This document shows, in pieces, positions 25,246 to 33,993 of a stretch of DNA of 61,483 nt (its first letter is position 1; each line of letters opens with the position of its first letter). Source of the stretch: an uncultured Porphyromonadaceae bacterium. GTDB taxonomy: Bacteria; Bacteroidota; Bacteroidia; Bacteroidales; Muribaculaceae. Location: the NCBI GenBank assembly GCA_900541865.1, contig UQLO01000013.1, forward strand, positions 1-61,483, written 5' to 3'. Below the pieces are notes generated by a model, which ran no database searches, had not been told where the DNA came from, and was given only the letters and a program-made list of their open reading frames with translations. The translations under genes and the position numbers were made by a program.

Positions 25246-27402
25246 ATGAAAAAGATACTTATCCTCGCCGGAGCCGCTGCCATGCTGGCTACCGCCTGCT
25301 CCGATGAGCAGAATTTTGGTGCGGGACAGGGCAGAGTGCTCATCTCCACCACCGTAAGCACCGACATGGCTGTGGTGTCGCGTACGCTCGAAGAGGACTA
25401 CGCCGCCTCCACCATGATTTGGATCAGCTCCAACCAGGGCCTCATCCGCCGCTACAACAGCCTCTCGGAGCTCCCCACCGAGCCCCTGGTGCTCCAGAGC
25501 GGCAGCTACGTGGCCGAAGGCTGGTGCGGCGACTCCGTGCCCGCTTCGTTCGACACCCGCTGGTTCAAAGCCTACGTGCCTTTCACCGTCAACGACGGGC
25601 AGACTACCACCGTGCCCCTGGCTCTTAAGATAGCCAACGTCGCTGTCAGCGTGCAGTACGACGAAAGCGTTGCCGAAGTGCTCCGCAACTGCCGTATGAC
25701 CGTGGGCCACAACGGCGGCTCTCTGGAGTTTGCCGGCGAAACGGCCTCCAGCCGCGGCTACTTCATGATGCCCTCGACGGCCAACGCCCTTGAGTACAAA
25801 CTCGAGGCCGAGCAGCTCGGCGGCACTCCCTTCGAGTACACCGGCACCATCGAAGACCCCAAACCCGCCACCGAGTACCTTCTGCACGTGAAGTACGACC
25901 CGCAGAGCACCGAAATGGGTGGCGGCTACTTCACCATCACCATCGACGAGCATCCCATCCCCGTTCAGCGCGAGGACGTTGAGATTATCGTGGCCCCGTC
26001 GTTCTCTGGCTACGGCTTCGACCTCAACAAGGCCATATCCGGCGAGCAGGGCACCATCGGCCGCCGCACAATCTACGTTTCGTCGGCAACCCGCATCGCC
26101 GCGCTGGAGATTGTCAGCGACGCCCTCACTCCTATCGTTGGCGGTCGCGACGTTGAGCTCTTCGGCATGGAAGCCTCCGTGCGCGAAGCACTGGCCAACG
26201 CCGGCATAAACTACGTCGACGGCTACTACAACGAAGCCGAAAACAACACACTGCTCCAAATCAACTTTGAGGCAGAGTATACCGACGCCCTCACCAACGG
26301 AGAGTATACCTACGAACTCAAGGCCACCGACTGCGACGGCCGCGTAAGCACCGCCACGCTGACTATCAACGTTTCGGATGCCCCCGTGGCTACCGTGCAG
26401 ATAGCCTCCGACGACCTGAGCATCTACACCAACCGCGCCACCGTGGGCGGCACCATCCTCAAGGAAGGCGCCGCTGAGTACGGCATCCGCTACCGCCGCG
26501 CCGGTGCCGGCGGCTGGACGTCGGTTCAGGCCACACCGGCCGGCAGCGAAATTTCCGCTCAGCTCACCGGGCTGGAAGCCGGCACTGCCTATGAGTACGC
26601 CGCTTATGCCGACGACTTCACCGCAGCCGCCTGCACCTTCACCACCGAGGCTGCCGCCCAGCTGCCGAACGCCGGCTTTGAGGACTGGGATACTTCGTCC
26701 AGCACATATCTCGTTCACGCCCCCGGCGGCGAGATGTTCTGGGACAGCGGCAACCACGGCGCCACCACCATGCCCGGCGCCGGCAGCATAACCACTCCCG
26801 ACGGCGACATCAAGCACAGCGGCAACTATTCCGCCAAGCTCTACTCCAAGTTCGTCGGCATCGGCCCCGTCGGTAAGTTCGCCGCCGGCAACCTCTTCGC
26901 CGGCAAGTACCTCGACACCGACGGCACCGACGGCGTCCTCGGCTGGGGCCGCGCGTTCGCTTCGCGTCCCACCGCAGTGAAGGTTTGGGTGAAGTACACC
27001 CCCGGCATCGTCAACAGCAAGGGCAAGGTGAGCGGCTACCTCAACGAGGGCGACGCCGACAAGGGCATCATCTACATGGCCCTCACCGACGGCACCACCG
27101 ATTCGTACGAATTAAAGGGCTCTACCTACGAGTGGCCCGTTGTTGTGCGCACCAAGAAGTCGGCGCAGCGCCTCTTCAGCAAGGATGAGGCCCGTGTGAT
27201 TGCCTACGGCGAGTGCCGCCTCGAAAGCGCTACCGAAGGCGACGGCATGATCCAGGTGACCATACCGCTGGACTACGTCCGCACCGACGTGCGTCCCTCC
27301 AACGTGCTCTTCGTATGCTCCGCAAGTATCTATGGCGACTACTTCTGCGGCGGCGAAGGCTCCACGATGTGGGTCGACGACATCGAGCTCATCTACGAAT
27401 AA
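25246..27402 (+). CDS. DUF4493 domain lipoprotein with C-terminal PCMD-type domain
   Basis: This 718-residue lipoprotein has its lipobox at C18 (LATAC). The N-terminal half carries DUF4493 features (YVAEGWCGDSVPASF, YVPFTVNDGQTTTVPLALK). Ig-like modules span about 240-460. From about residue 472 (LPNAGFEDW) a PCMD-like C-terminus closes with a beta-rich end (MWVDDIELIYE) matching the first paralogue's end (LYIDDITLNY). It is last in the three-gene operon, with a terminator hairpin 24 nt downstream. Confidence 0.75.
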   Translation: MKKILILAGAAAMLATACSDEQNFGAGQGRVLISTTVSTDMAVVSRTLEEDYAASTMIWISSNQGLIRRYNSLSELPTEPLVLQSGSYVAEGWCGDSVPASFDTRWFKAYVPFTVNDGQTTTVPLALKIANVAVSVQYDESVAEVLRNCRMTVGHNGGSLEFAGETASSRGYFMMPSTANALEYKLEAEQLGGTPFEYTGTIEDPKPATEYLLHVKYDPQSTEMGGGYFTITIDEHPIPVQREDVEIIVAPSFSGYGFDLNKAISGEQGTIGRRTIYVSSATRIAALEIVSDALTPIVGGRDVELFGMEASVREALANAGINYVDGYYNEAENNTLLQINFEAEYTDALTNGEYTYELKATDCDGRVSTATLTINVSDAPVATVQIASDDLSIYTNRATVGGTILKEGAAEYGIRYRRAGAGGWTSVQATPAGSEISAQLTGLEAGTAYEYAAYADDFTAAACTFTTEAAAQLPNAGFEDWDTSSSTYLVHAPGGEMFWDSGNHGATTMPGAGSITTPDGDIKHSGNYSAKLYSKFVGIGPVGKFAAGNLFAGKYLDTDGTDGVLGWGRAFASRPTAVKVWVKYTPGIVNSKGKVSGYLNEGDADKGIIYMALTDGTTDSYELKGSTYEWPVVVRTKKSAQRLFSKDEARVIAYGECRLESATEGDGMIQVTIPLDYVRTDVRPSNVLFVCSASIYGDYFCGGEGSTMWVDDIELIYE

Positions 27403-27425
27403 CACAATTCCGCAATAAACCGTCG

Positions 27426-27455
27426 AAGGAGGCGCTCCACCCGGGGCGCCTCCTT
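27426..27455 (+). terminator. terminator of the DUF4493 operon
   Basis: AAGGAGGCGC and GCGCCTCCTT form a 10-bp stem with a 10-nt loop 24 nt after the stop, followed by a T-containing stretch. Confidence 0.65.
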
Positions 27456-27483
27456 CTGCAATAAATAGCCTTGCCGTGCGTTA

Positions 27484-27650
27484 TAAGAGTGTGTTTGAAT
27501 TTAAATTAGATTCACCATTCAGGCTTTTTCAGGCATCTTCAAGATTAAAATTCAGTCATGATGGAACCCCATCATTCTTTCATTTTAATCCTGAATCTGC
27601 TCGGAAAAATCTCTGAATATTAAATCTTTTCAAATCCAAACCCACTCTTA
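27484..27650. mobile_element. MITE-like 167-bp imperfect palindrome
   Basis: The 19-nt ends TAAGAGTGTGTTTGAATTT and AAATCCAAACCCACTCTTA are inverted repeats with 17 of 19 matches. Inner arms also pair imperfectly: ATTCAGGCTTTTTC with its partner near 27604-27618, and GATTAAAAT...ATGATGG with CCATCAT...ATTTTAATC around a 4-nt centre. The element is AT-rich, non-coding, and ends 33 nt before the next gene. No clear target-site duplication is visible. Confidence 0.6.
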
Positions 27651-27683
27651 GTAAGCGCATGTGCGCTCTCTCCCAACCGATTT

Positions 27684-29132
27684 ATGAAAAATATAAGCTG
27701 CAAGATACTTTTTCTGCTTACCGCGCTGGCGGTGGCCTTGTCGTCGTGCATAGAGGACGGCTACACCTCCTCGCCGTCGGATCAGCCCGCTTTTTCGACC
27801 GACACTCTGGCTCTGGGCGTGGTCTTCACCGACCAGGTGACGCCGACCTCCAAGATGCTGGTGTTCAATCCTCACTCCAAGAGCTTGAACATCAGTCGAA
27901 TTGCCGTGAGCGGTCAGGATGCGGACTGTTTCCGCATCAACGTCGACGGCATGACGGGCACCACCTTCGAAAATACCGAAATACGCAGCCGCGACTCCAT
28001 CTTCGTGATGGTGGAGGCTACGCTGCCCGAAAACGGCGCCGACACGCCGGTGCGCGTGGAGGCTTCGCTCGACTTCACCACCAACGGCGTGACCCGCAGC
28101 GTGGTTCTTACCGCCGACGGCCAGAACGTGACGCGCCTGCACGCCGTGACCCTCGACGAGAACCATCGCTTCACCGCCGGGCGCCCATACCAGATTTTTG
28201 ACTCCCTGGTGGTGCCCGAAGGCATCACCATGACCGTCGAGGCCGGCGCCAATCTGCTCTTCCACGACAAGAGCTCGCTCATAGTGCGGGGAACTCTTAT
28301 CACCGAAGGTACGCCCGAACAGCGCGTCACCCTCGCCGGCGACCGCACCGGAATTTTGGTGGGCGACATCGGTTTCGACATTATGAGCCGACAGTGGACC
28401 GGTGTGTTCTTTACCTCGACCTCTGCCGGCAACGTCCTAAGCCATACCGACATAAAAAATACGGTGCAGGGCGTGGCCATCGCCGGCCCGCAACAGGCCG
28501 CGCCGGCTCCGCAGACCGACGACTGGCAGCTCGACATGGTCAACTGCCGGCTGCGCAACTCGGCATACACCGTGCTCGAAGGCTATCACGCCGCCGTGCG
28601 CGCCGTGGGCTGCGAGTTTGCCGAAGGCGGCGGAGGACTGGTGTTCCTCAACGGCGGAACGGCCGTGTTCAACCACTGCACCTTTGCCAACTATTACCTG
28701 TTTTCGGTGCTCGACGGCCCGGCCCTGGGCTTCGCTCACATCAGCTCGGACCCCGAGACGGGCCTCGACGACGGCAGCGGCCTGCCATATCTTGCGGCCG
28801 ACATCTCAAACAGCATCATCTACGGCAACGGCACCGGCTTCAGCCACGGCGACCTCACCGGCACGCAGATTTTCCTGCGCCGCTGCCTGATCAAGGGCGA
28901 AGGCGAGGACGACGACAACTTCCTCAACACCATATGGGACGAGGACCCGCTCTACTACACCGTGCGCGAGGAATATTTCTTCGACTATCGTCTCAAACCC
29001 GAATCGCCTGCCATCGGCGCCGCCGACCCGGCTCTCACCCTGCCGCGCGCAGCCTCCGACGGCTACGGCTATCTGCGCGGGACCACACCCGATTTGGGCG
29101 CATACGTCTTCGTGGCGCCTCAGCAAGACTGA
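27684..29132 (+). CDS. right-handed beta-helix lipoprotein
   Basis: This 482-residue exported protein has its lipobox at C22 (ALSSC). Residues about 30-155 form a beta-sandwich-like domain. From about 170, repeated short strands with parallel-beta-helix character follow (ITMTVEAGANLLFHDKSSLIVRGTL, LVFLNGGTAVFNHCTFANYY, ISNSIIYGNGTGF). The C-terminus has the typical closing motif SPAIGAADPA...DLGAYVF. Such proteins are usually surface-bound; no catalytic residues can be named. It probably starts an operon with the DUF3256 gene, xseA and xseB. Confidence 0.7.
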   Translation: MKNISCKILFLLTALAVALSSCIEDGYTSSPSDQPAFSTDTLALGVVFTDQVTPTSKMLVFNPHSKSLNISRIAVSGQDADCFRINVDGMTGTTFENTEIRSRDSIFVMVEATLPENGADTPVRVEASLDFTTNGVTRSVVLTADGQNVTRLHAVTLDENHRFTAGRPYQIFDSLVVPEGITMTVEAGANLLFHDKSSLIVRGTLITEGTPEQRVTLAGDRTGILVGDIGFDIMSRQWTGVFFTSTSAGNVLSHTDIKNTVQGVAIAGPQQAAPAPQTDDWQLDMVNCRLRNSAYTVLEGYHAAVRAVGCEFAEGGGGLVFLNGGTAVFNHCTFANYYLFSVLDGPALGFAHISSDPETGLDDGSGLPYLAADISNSIIYGNGTGFSHGDLTGTQIFLRRCLIKGEGEDDDNFLNTIWDEDPLYYTVREEYFFDYRLKPESPAIGAADPALTLPRAASDGYGYLRGTTPDLGAYVFVAPQQD

Positions 29133-29158
29133 AACTCCCTCACAAAATACATAAACTA

Positions 29159-29776
29159 ATGACAAAGCACATCATCGCCGCGACATTCTTGGCTTTGGCC
29201 ACTACGGGCGCCTGGGCCCGCAGCGCCACCGAGGTCTTCGTGAACGCCCCGGACACCATAGTGCCCCTGTTCACCAAGACGCAGCGTATGGACATGGCCG
29301 ACTATTTCACCTATAGCCTCCCCACGCAGGTCACAAACCGTCTCGGGGGAAGCTCTCGCATCGTAGAGGCCAATCCCGCCGCAATAATGGTGCAGGTGGG
29401 GCCGGCTTCGCAACTGCAGTTGGCTGTTCTGCCCCTGCGGGGCGATACACTGGTGGCCGTTATAGAGACCGTGCTCACACCGCAGGCCGACAGCGGTGTG
29501 CGGTTCTACCGCCTCAGCGACTGGTCGCCCGTAGCTCCGGAAAACACCATCGGCATGGCCGACTTTGTTGTCGGCTCTACCTCCGACCTGCCCGCCGATA
29601 TGCCCGCTATGTTCTTCTGCCAAATCCACTACGACGGCATAAACTCACATTTCGTATTCACCAATACTACCCGGGGCTACTACACCGCCGGGGAGACGCC
29701 CGCCGGCCTCGACCGCCTCGCCGGAACCGTTACCGCCACCTTCGACGGCCGCCGCTGGCGCAAAACCAAGCACTGA
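29159..29776 (+). CDS. DUF3256-like secreted protein
   Basis: This 205-residue protein has a signal peptide (about residues 1-20, ending AWARS). FVNAPDTIVPLFTKTQRMDMADYF and the beta-rich remainder fit the Bacteroidales DUF3256 family, whose function is unknown. The ATG at 29159 follows the beta-helix gene by 26 nt. Its TGA overlaps the xseA ATG by one base (TGATG), so the genes are likely coupled. Confidence 0.6.
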   Translation: MTKHIIAATFLALATTGAWARSATEVFVNAPDTIVPLFTKTQRMDMADYFTYSLPTQVTNRLGGSSRIVEANPAAIMVQVGPASQLQLAVLPLRGDTLVAVIETVLTPQADSGVRFYRLSDWSPVAPENTIGMADFVVGSTSDLPADMPAMFFCQIHYDGINSHFVFTNTTRGYYTAGETPAGLDRLAGTVTATFDGRRWRKTKH

Positions 29777-31038
29777 TGGCAATAGCGCAGACACAGGCTT
29801 TCACCCTGGCCGAACTTAACCGCCGAATAACCAACGCGCTGGCCGTGGCCCCCGACCTCAACGAGGTGTGGGTGGTGGCCGAGACCTCCGACGTGCGCTC
29901 CTCCGGCGGTCACTGCTATATGGAGCTGGTGCAGAAAGATGCCGCCGGACGCCCCGTGGCAAAGGCTCGCGCCGTAATATGGGCGTCGGCCTTCATGCGG
30001 CTCGGCGCCCGCTTCGCCGAGGCCACCGGCTCGCGGCTGGCTTCCGACATGCAGGTGATGGTGCGCGTAAGCGTCAATTTCCATGCTGTCTACGGTATGT
30101 CGCTCGTAATAAGCGACATAAATCCCGAATACACCGCCGGCGACCTCATACGGCGCCGCAACGAAATCCTTGCGCGCCTCAAGCGCGAAGGCGTCTTCGA
30201 CGCCAACCGCACCCTGCCGTGGCCCGTTCCGGCCCAGCGCGTGGCAGTCGTTTCGGCTCGTGGCGCCGCCGGCTACGGCGACTTTATGCGCCATCTCTAC
30301 GGCAGCGGGATGCGGCTGCGGTTCACCACCGAGCTTTTCGAGGCCGTGATGCAGGGCGAGCGTGCGGCAGCGAGTGTCATCGCTGCCCTGGAGCGCATAG
30401 CGGCGCGTCAGGACGAGTTCGACTGCGTGGTGATAATCCGCGGCGGAGGTGCTGTCAGCGAACTTGCCTGCTTCGACCACTACGAGCTTGCCAACAACGT
30501 TGCCCAGTTCCCGCTGCCGGTAGTAGTCGGCATCGGCCACGAACGCGACGTCACCGCACTGGACTACATAGCCCATACGCGCGTGAAGACCCCGACAGCG
30601 GCCGCCGAGATGCTTGTGGCGCGCCAAAGCGCGGAGTACGAGCGTCTTGTCGGCATAGCGCGCGCGGTGCATGCCGCCGCCACCGCCAAGGTGAGCGGCC
30701 AGCACCGCCAGCTCGACTACTGCCGCGGCCAGCTGCCGGCCCTTGCCCGCGGCGTGCTTGCTCGCGGCCGCGAATTTCTGGAGCGCAACTCGCCCGACCG
30801 CCTTCGTCAGCTGCTCAAGGTGCAGACCGACCGTAGGCGCCAGCGCCTCGATGCCTGCGCCGACCTGCTCGAAGCACTGGCGCCGGAGGCCACCCTGCGC
30901 AGGGGATACTCCATAACTCGCGTCGACGGCCGCGCCGTCACCGACGCCGCTTCGCTGCGTCCCGGCCAGGTCCTCACCACCGACTTCGCATCCGGAACAG
31001 CACAGAGTACCGTACTCGAAACCCTCAAAAACCCATAA
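29776..31038 (+). CDS. xseA: exodeoxyribonuclease VII large subunit
   Basis: This 420-residue cytosolic nuclease subunit degrades single-stranded DNA. The N-terminal OB fold (about 1-105) includes FTLAELNRRI, VVAETSDVRSSGGHCYMELVQ and AVIWASAF. The catalytic region has RVAVVSARGAAGYGDF, VVIIRGGGAVSELACFDHYELA and VVVGIGHERDVTALDYIAHTRVKTPTAAA. A coiled-coil C-terminus ends with LRRGYSITRVDG. It is followed 5 nt later by xseB. Confidence 0.95.
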   Translation: MAIAQTQAFTLAELNRRITNALAVAPDLNEVWVVAETSDVRSSGGHCYMELVQKDAAGRPVAKARAVIWASAFMRLGARFAEATGSRLASDMQVMVRVSVNFHAVYGMSLVISDINPEYTAGDLIRRRNEILARLKREGVFDANRTLPWPVPAQRVAVVSARGAAGYGDFMRHLYGSGMRLRFTTELFEAVMQGERAAASVIAALERIAARQDEFDCVVIIRGGGAVSELACFDHYELANNVAQFPLPVVVGIGHERDVTALDYIAHTRVKTPTAAAEMLVARQSAEYERLVGIARAVHAAATAKVSGQHRQLDYCRGQLPALARGVLARGREFLERNSPDRLRQLLKVQTDRRRQRLDACADLLEALAPEATLRRGYSITRVDGRAVTDAASLRPGQVLTTDFASGTAQSTVLETLKNP

Positions 31039-31043
31039 GAGAA

Positions 31044-31247
31044 ATGGAAGAAATGACCTATTCCGCCGCCTTGGCGGAGCTTGAAAAGATACTTAGTCAG
31101 CTGCGGTCCGACAACTGCGACGTCGACACCCTTGCAGGGCGCACACGCCGCGCTGCCGAGCTGCTGGAGTTCTGCCGCAGTCGCCTGGTGGCCACCGAGG
31201 AGGAGCTCGAAGCCATCCTGACGCGCCTCGAACAGCCCGAATCCTGA
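31044..31247 (+). CDS. xseB: exodeoxyribonuclease VII small subunit
   Basis: This 67-residue helical protein binds the XseA C-terminus to form the active nuclease. The pattern MTYSAALAELEKILSQL, then two helices ending in EEELEAILTRLE, is characteristic, as is its position directly after xseA. Confidence 0.93.
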   Translation: MEEMTYSAALAELEKILSQLRSDNCDVDTLAGRTRRAAELLEFCRSRLVATEEELEAILTRLEQPES

Positions 31248-31266
31248 GCCGGAGGGCTTTTTTTGC
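31247..31266 (+). terminator. short terminator after xseB
   Basis: AGCC-GGAG-GGCT followed by a run of seven Ts starts at the xseB stop codon. The stem is only 4 bp, but the T-run is good. Confidence 0.45.
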
Positions 31267-31318
31267 CTTTTCTGACATATTTTTTCGCCTTAAAGGGCGG
31301 AATGCGGATTTAATTGCT

Positions 31319-31326
31319 TATTTTTG
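31319..31326 (+). promoter_or_regulatory. -7 element (TATTTTTG) for the PorT-like gene
   Basis: TATTTTTG lies 39 nt upstream of the ATG at 31366. No -33 TTG is seen at standard spacing. Confidence 0.5.
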
Positions 31327-31365
31327 CACAATAAACCCTCATCTTAACCCTACAACCACGTTTCC

Positions 31366-32019
31366 ATGAAACTAATTCGACTCCTTATCGTCGCCATCGT
31401 ACTTGCAGGCGCAGGTATGGGCGCTCATGCCGAAAAAATATTCCGTTTCGGACCGCGCATCGGCACCGAAGTGAACTCCATGCGTCTGAACAGCAATGTG
31501 TTCGACTCCGACAACCGTGCGGGCTTCACCGGCGGCCTCATGTTCGAGGCCAACGTTCCGGTAATCGGTCTGTCGTTCGATCTTTCGGTGATGTACGTTC
31601 ACCGCGTCAACGACAACACCGTCAAGAGCGGCATGGCCGGCACCGACCCCAATGAGGACGCAATGCTCAATATCGACAGCTACCGCAAGCGCGACTACAT
31701 CGAACTTCCGCTCAACTTCAAATACCGCTTCGGGCTGCCCGTAGTGGGCAAATTCGTCAGCCCCTACGTGTTCACCGGCCCGAGCTTCGCCTTCCTGACC
31801 TCGCGCCGCGCCATCAACGAGGCCTTCCGCAACAAGAGCGTCGACGTGAGCTGGAACTTCGGCGTCGGCGTGCAGCTGATTTCCCACCTCCAGATCGGCG
31901 CCTCCTACGGCGTTGGCATAACCAAAACCGTAGAGCGACTCAACGTGGGCGGCATAACCGGCACCGGCGACCTGGGCCGCAACAACTACTGGACCATCAC
32001 GGCGGCCTGGCTCTTCTGA
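31366..32019 (+). CDS. PorT-like outer-membrane beta-barrel protein
   Basis: This 217-residue protein has a signal peptide (residues 1-22, ending AHAE) and alternating strands (FRFGPRIGTEVNSM, AGFTGGLMFEANVPVIGLSFDLSVMYVH, IELPLNFKYRFG, PYVFTGPSFAFL). It has a terminal aromatic (AAWLF). It resembles the PF13568 family, as does the barrel gene at 14141. The function is unknown. nagB lies 36 nt downstream, possibly co-transcribed. Confidence 0.75.
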   Translation: MKLIRLLIVAIVLAGAGMGAHAEKIFRFGPRIGTEVNSMRLNSNVFDSDNRAGFTGGLMFEANVPVIGLSFDLSVMYVHRVNDNTVKSGMAGTDPNEDAMLNIDSYRKRDYIELPLNFKYRFGLPVVGKFVSPYVFTGPSFAFLTSRRAINEAFRNKSVDVSWNFGVGVQLISHLQIGASYGVGITKTVERLNVGGITGTGDLGRNNYWTITAAWLF

Positions 32020-32055
32020 CACTATCCTTTATTCAAATAAAACAACTGACACTCT

Positions 32056-32868
32056 ATGAGACTTGTAATCGAACGCGACTACGAACAGCTGTCGCAGTGG
32101 GCGGCAAACTACGTGGCATCGCGTATCAACGAGTTTAAACCCACCGCGGAGCGTCCCTTCGTGCTCGGCTGCCCCACCGGCAGCTCGCCCCTGGGTATGT
32201 ACCGCAACCTCATCGCTCTCTACAAGGCCGGCAAGGTAAGCTTTGCCAACGTTGTCACCTTCAATATGGACGAATACGTCGGCCTTCCCCAGAGCCACCC
32301 CGAGAGCTACCACTCCTTTATGTGGAACAATTTCTTCAGCCACATAGATATTCCGGCCGAAAACGTCAACATCCTCGACGGCAACGCCAAGGACCTTGAC
32401 GCCGAGTGCAAGCGCTTCGAGGAGAAGATAGCTTCCTACGGCGGCATCGAACTCTTCATGGGCGGCGTCGGCCCCGACGGCCACATTGCCTTCAACGAGC
32501 CCGGCTCCTCGCTTCGCTCGCGCACCCGCATGAAAACTCTCACCCAGGATACCATCATCGCCAACTCCCGCTTCTTCGAGGGCAACGTCAACCTCGTGCC
32601 CAAGACGGCTCTCACCGTAGGTGTGGGCACCATCATGGACGCCCGCAGCGTGATGCTCCTTGTCAACGGCCACAACAAGGCCCGCGCTCTCCACCACGGC
32701 GTGGAAGGCGGAATCTCCCAGATGTGGACCATCTCCGCTCTCCAGCTCCACCCCCACGCTCTCATCGTGGCCGACGAGGATGCCTGCCTGGACCTCAAGG
32801 TGAGCACATACCGCTACTTCAAGGACATCGAGTCCGCAAACCTCGACCCCGCCAGCCAGCTGGCTTAA
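32056..32868 (+). CDS. nagB: glucosamine-6-phosphate deaminase
   Basis: This 270-residue cytosolic enzyme converts glucosamine-6-phosphate to fructose-6-phosphate and ammonia, feeding amino sugars into glycolysis. Motifs are LGCPTGSSPLGMYR, the catalytic-Asp segment TFNMDEYVGL, GGVGPDGHIAFNEPGSS and ALHHGVEGGISQMWT. Length matches the E. coli-type hexameric enzyme. No nagA or nag regulator adjoins it. Confidence 0.95.
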   Translation: MRLVIERDYEQLSQWAANYVASRINEFKPTAERPFVLGCPTGSSPLGMYRNLIALYKAGKVSFANVVTFNMDEYVGLPQSHPESYHSFMWNNFFSHIDIPAENVNILDGNAKDLDAECKRFEEKIASYGGIELFMGGVGPDGHIAFNEPGSSLRSRTRMKTLTQDTIIANSRFFEGNVNLVPKTALTVGVGTIMDARSVMLLVNGHNKARALHHGVEGGISQMWTISALQLHPHALIVADEDACLDLKVSTYRYFKDIESANLDPASQLA

Positions 32869-32896
32869 CCGGAAGAGGTATTCCATAGTTTTACCG

Positions 32897-32927
32897 ACGG
32901 GCGCGGCGCACCATGTGCCGCGCCCGT
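32897..32927 (+). terminator. terminator after nagB
   Basis: ACGGGCGCGGC and GCCGCGCCCGT form a perfect 11-bp stem with a 9-nt loop 28 nt after the nagB stop, followed by TT. Confidence 0.6.
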
Positions 32928-33013
32928 TTGCCGCTATGGAAACTTTCTATTGAAAATGCGCCCGACGGCGCCCTCTGCGGTTGTTCCTTTGCAAAACAAA
33001 AAGGAAAAGCATT

Positions 33014-33214
33014 ATGGAACTCACAGTACCGCTGCTCACATGGAGCGCAATAGTTGTCATTTTTGCCGTTATGGCCCTCATTAACATTGTGCAAGCCCTG
33101 CACGCGGCCCGCGGGCGCCACATTGTGGAGCTGGGCAGCGAGCGCGATGAATTTTTTGTTCCGGGCGACCCAGCCAAGCCCGACCCCAAAGACTATGAAG
33201 ACTACGACAACTGA
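33014..33214 (+). CDS. small single-pass membrane protein upstream of thrE
   Basis: This 66-residue protein has a hydrophobic helix (about residues 6-28, LTWSAIVVIFAVMALINIVQAL) and an acidic C-terminal tail (DPKDYEDYDN). The ATG at 33014 is preferred to one at 32981. Its last 20 nt overlap the start of the ThrE N-terminal subunit gene, suggesting translational coupling. I recognise no family; it may assist the exporter. Confidence 0.5.
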   Translation: MELTVPLLTWSAIVVIFAVMALINIVQALHAARGRHIVELGSERDEFFVPGDPAKPDPKDYEDYDN

Positions 33215-33983
33215 CCCCGGGCGGGAAGCCACACTGCGTCAGCTCGGCGACTTTCTGGGCACCTACAGCGCCCGCTTGCTGGCCTGCGGGAGCACCTGCG
33301 TGCGCCTGCAGGAGAACCTGACCCGTATGGCCGACCGCTTCGGCGTGCGGGCCGACGTAGTGGTCATGCCGCGCCACATCCACATCTCGGTGAGCCGACG
33401 CGGCGAGTGCGACACCGCGATAGTCACCGTGCCGGCGGCTCCGGTGAGCTATTCGGTCAATACGTCGCTGAGCCGGTTGAGCTGGGACGTTGCCGACGGG
33501 CGCCTCGACCTGGCCGGGGCCCGCGCCCGCCTGGGCCGCATCGTGGCGCGCGACGTGCAGCCCGCATGGGTCACCCTCACCCTGGTCCCGCTGGCCAACG
33601 CCTCTTTCTGCCGGCTCTTCGGGGGCGACGTCGTGGCCATGACGGTGGTTTTCATAGCCACACTGGCGGGCTACTACCTCAAGCAGAGCCTGCTTCGTCG
33701 CCGAATGGATCTTAGGGCCGTGTTCTTCTTCTGCGCATTTGCCAGCGGAGTGCTCGGAGCCACCGACGGCCTCTTCGGGCTGGGGGCCACGCCCGACATC
33801 GCCATCGGCACCAGCGTGCTTTACCTTGTTCCGGGAATACCCCTTCTTAATTCGTTCAGCGACCTTCTCGACCGCCGCTATATATGCTCCCTGGGCCGGT
33901 TCGCCGATGCCGCCGTGCTCACCGCCTGCCTTTCGGCGGGGTTGTGCGCGGCCATGCTCCTGATGGGAGTCGGAATGTTTTAG
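33195..33983 (+). CDS. threonine/serine exporter, ThrE N-terminal (YjjP-type) subunit
   Basis: This 262-residue inner-membrane protein has a soluble N-terminal segment (LGTYSARLLACGSTCVRLQENLTRMADRFGV) typical of YjjP/ThrE. About five hydrophobic helices follow residue 130 (VAMTVVFIATLAGYYL, LRAVFFFCAFASGVLG, LYLVPGIPLLNSFSDLL, AAVLTACLSAGLCAAMLL). The GIPLLNSFSD segment is conserved in the family. With the next gene it reconstitutes a split ThrE that exports threonine, serine or related metabolites. The ATG at 33195 avoids a frame-shifted N-terminus that would overlap the small membrane gene. Confidence 0.8.
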   Translation: MKTTTTDPGREATLRQLGDFLGTYSARLLACGSTCVRLQENLTRMADRFGVRADVVVMPRHIHISVSRRGECDTAIVTVPAAPVSYSVNTSLSRLSWDVADGRLDLAGARARLGRIVARDVQPAWVTLTLVPLANASFCRLFGGDVVAMTVVFIATLAGYYLKQSLLRRRMDLRAVFFFCAFASGVLGATDGLFGLGATPDIAIGTSVLYLVPGIPLLNSFSDLLDRRYICSLGRFADAAVLTACLSAGLCAAMLLMGVGMF

Positions 33984-33993
33984 ACAACCGTAT

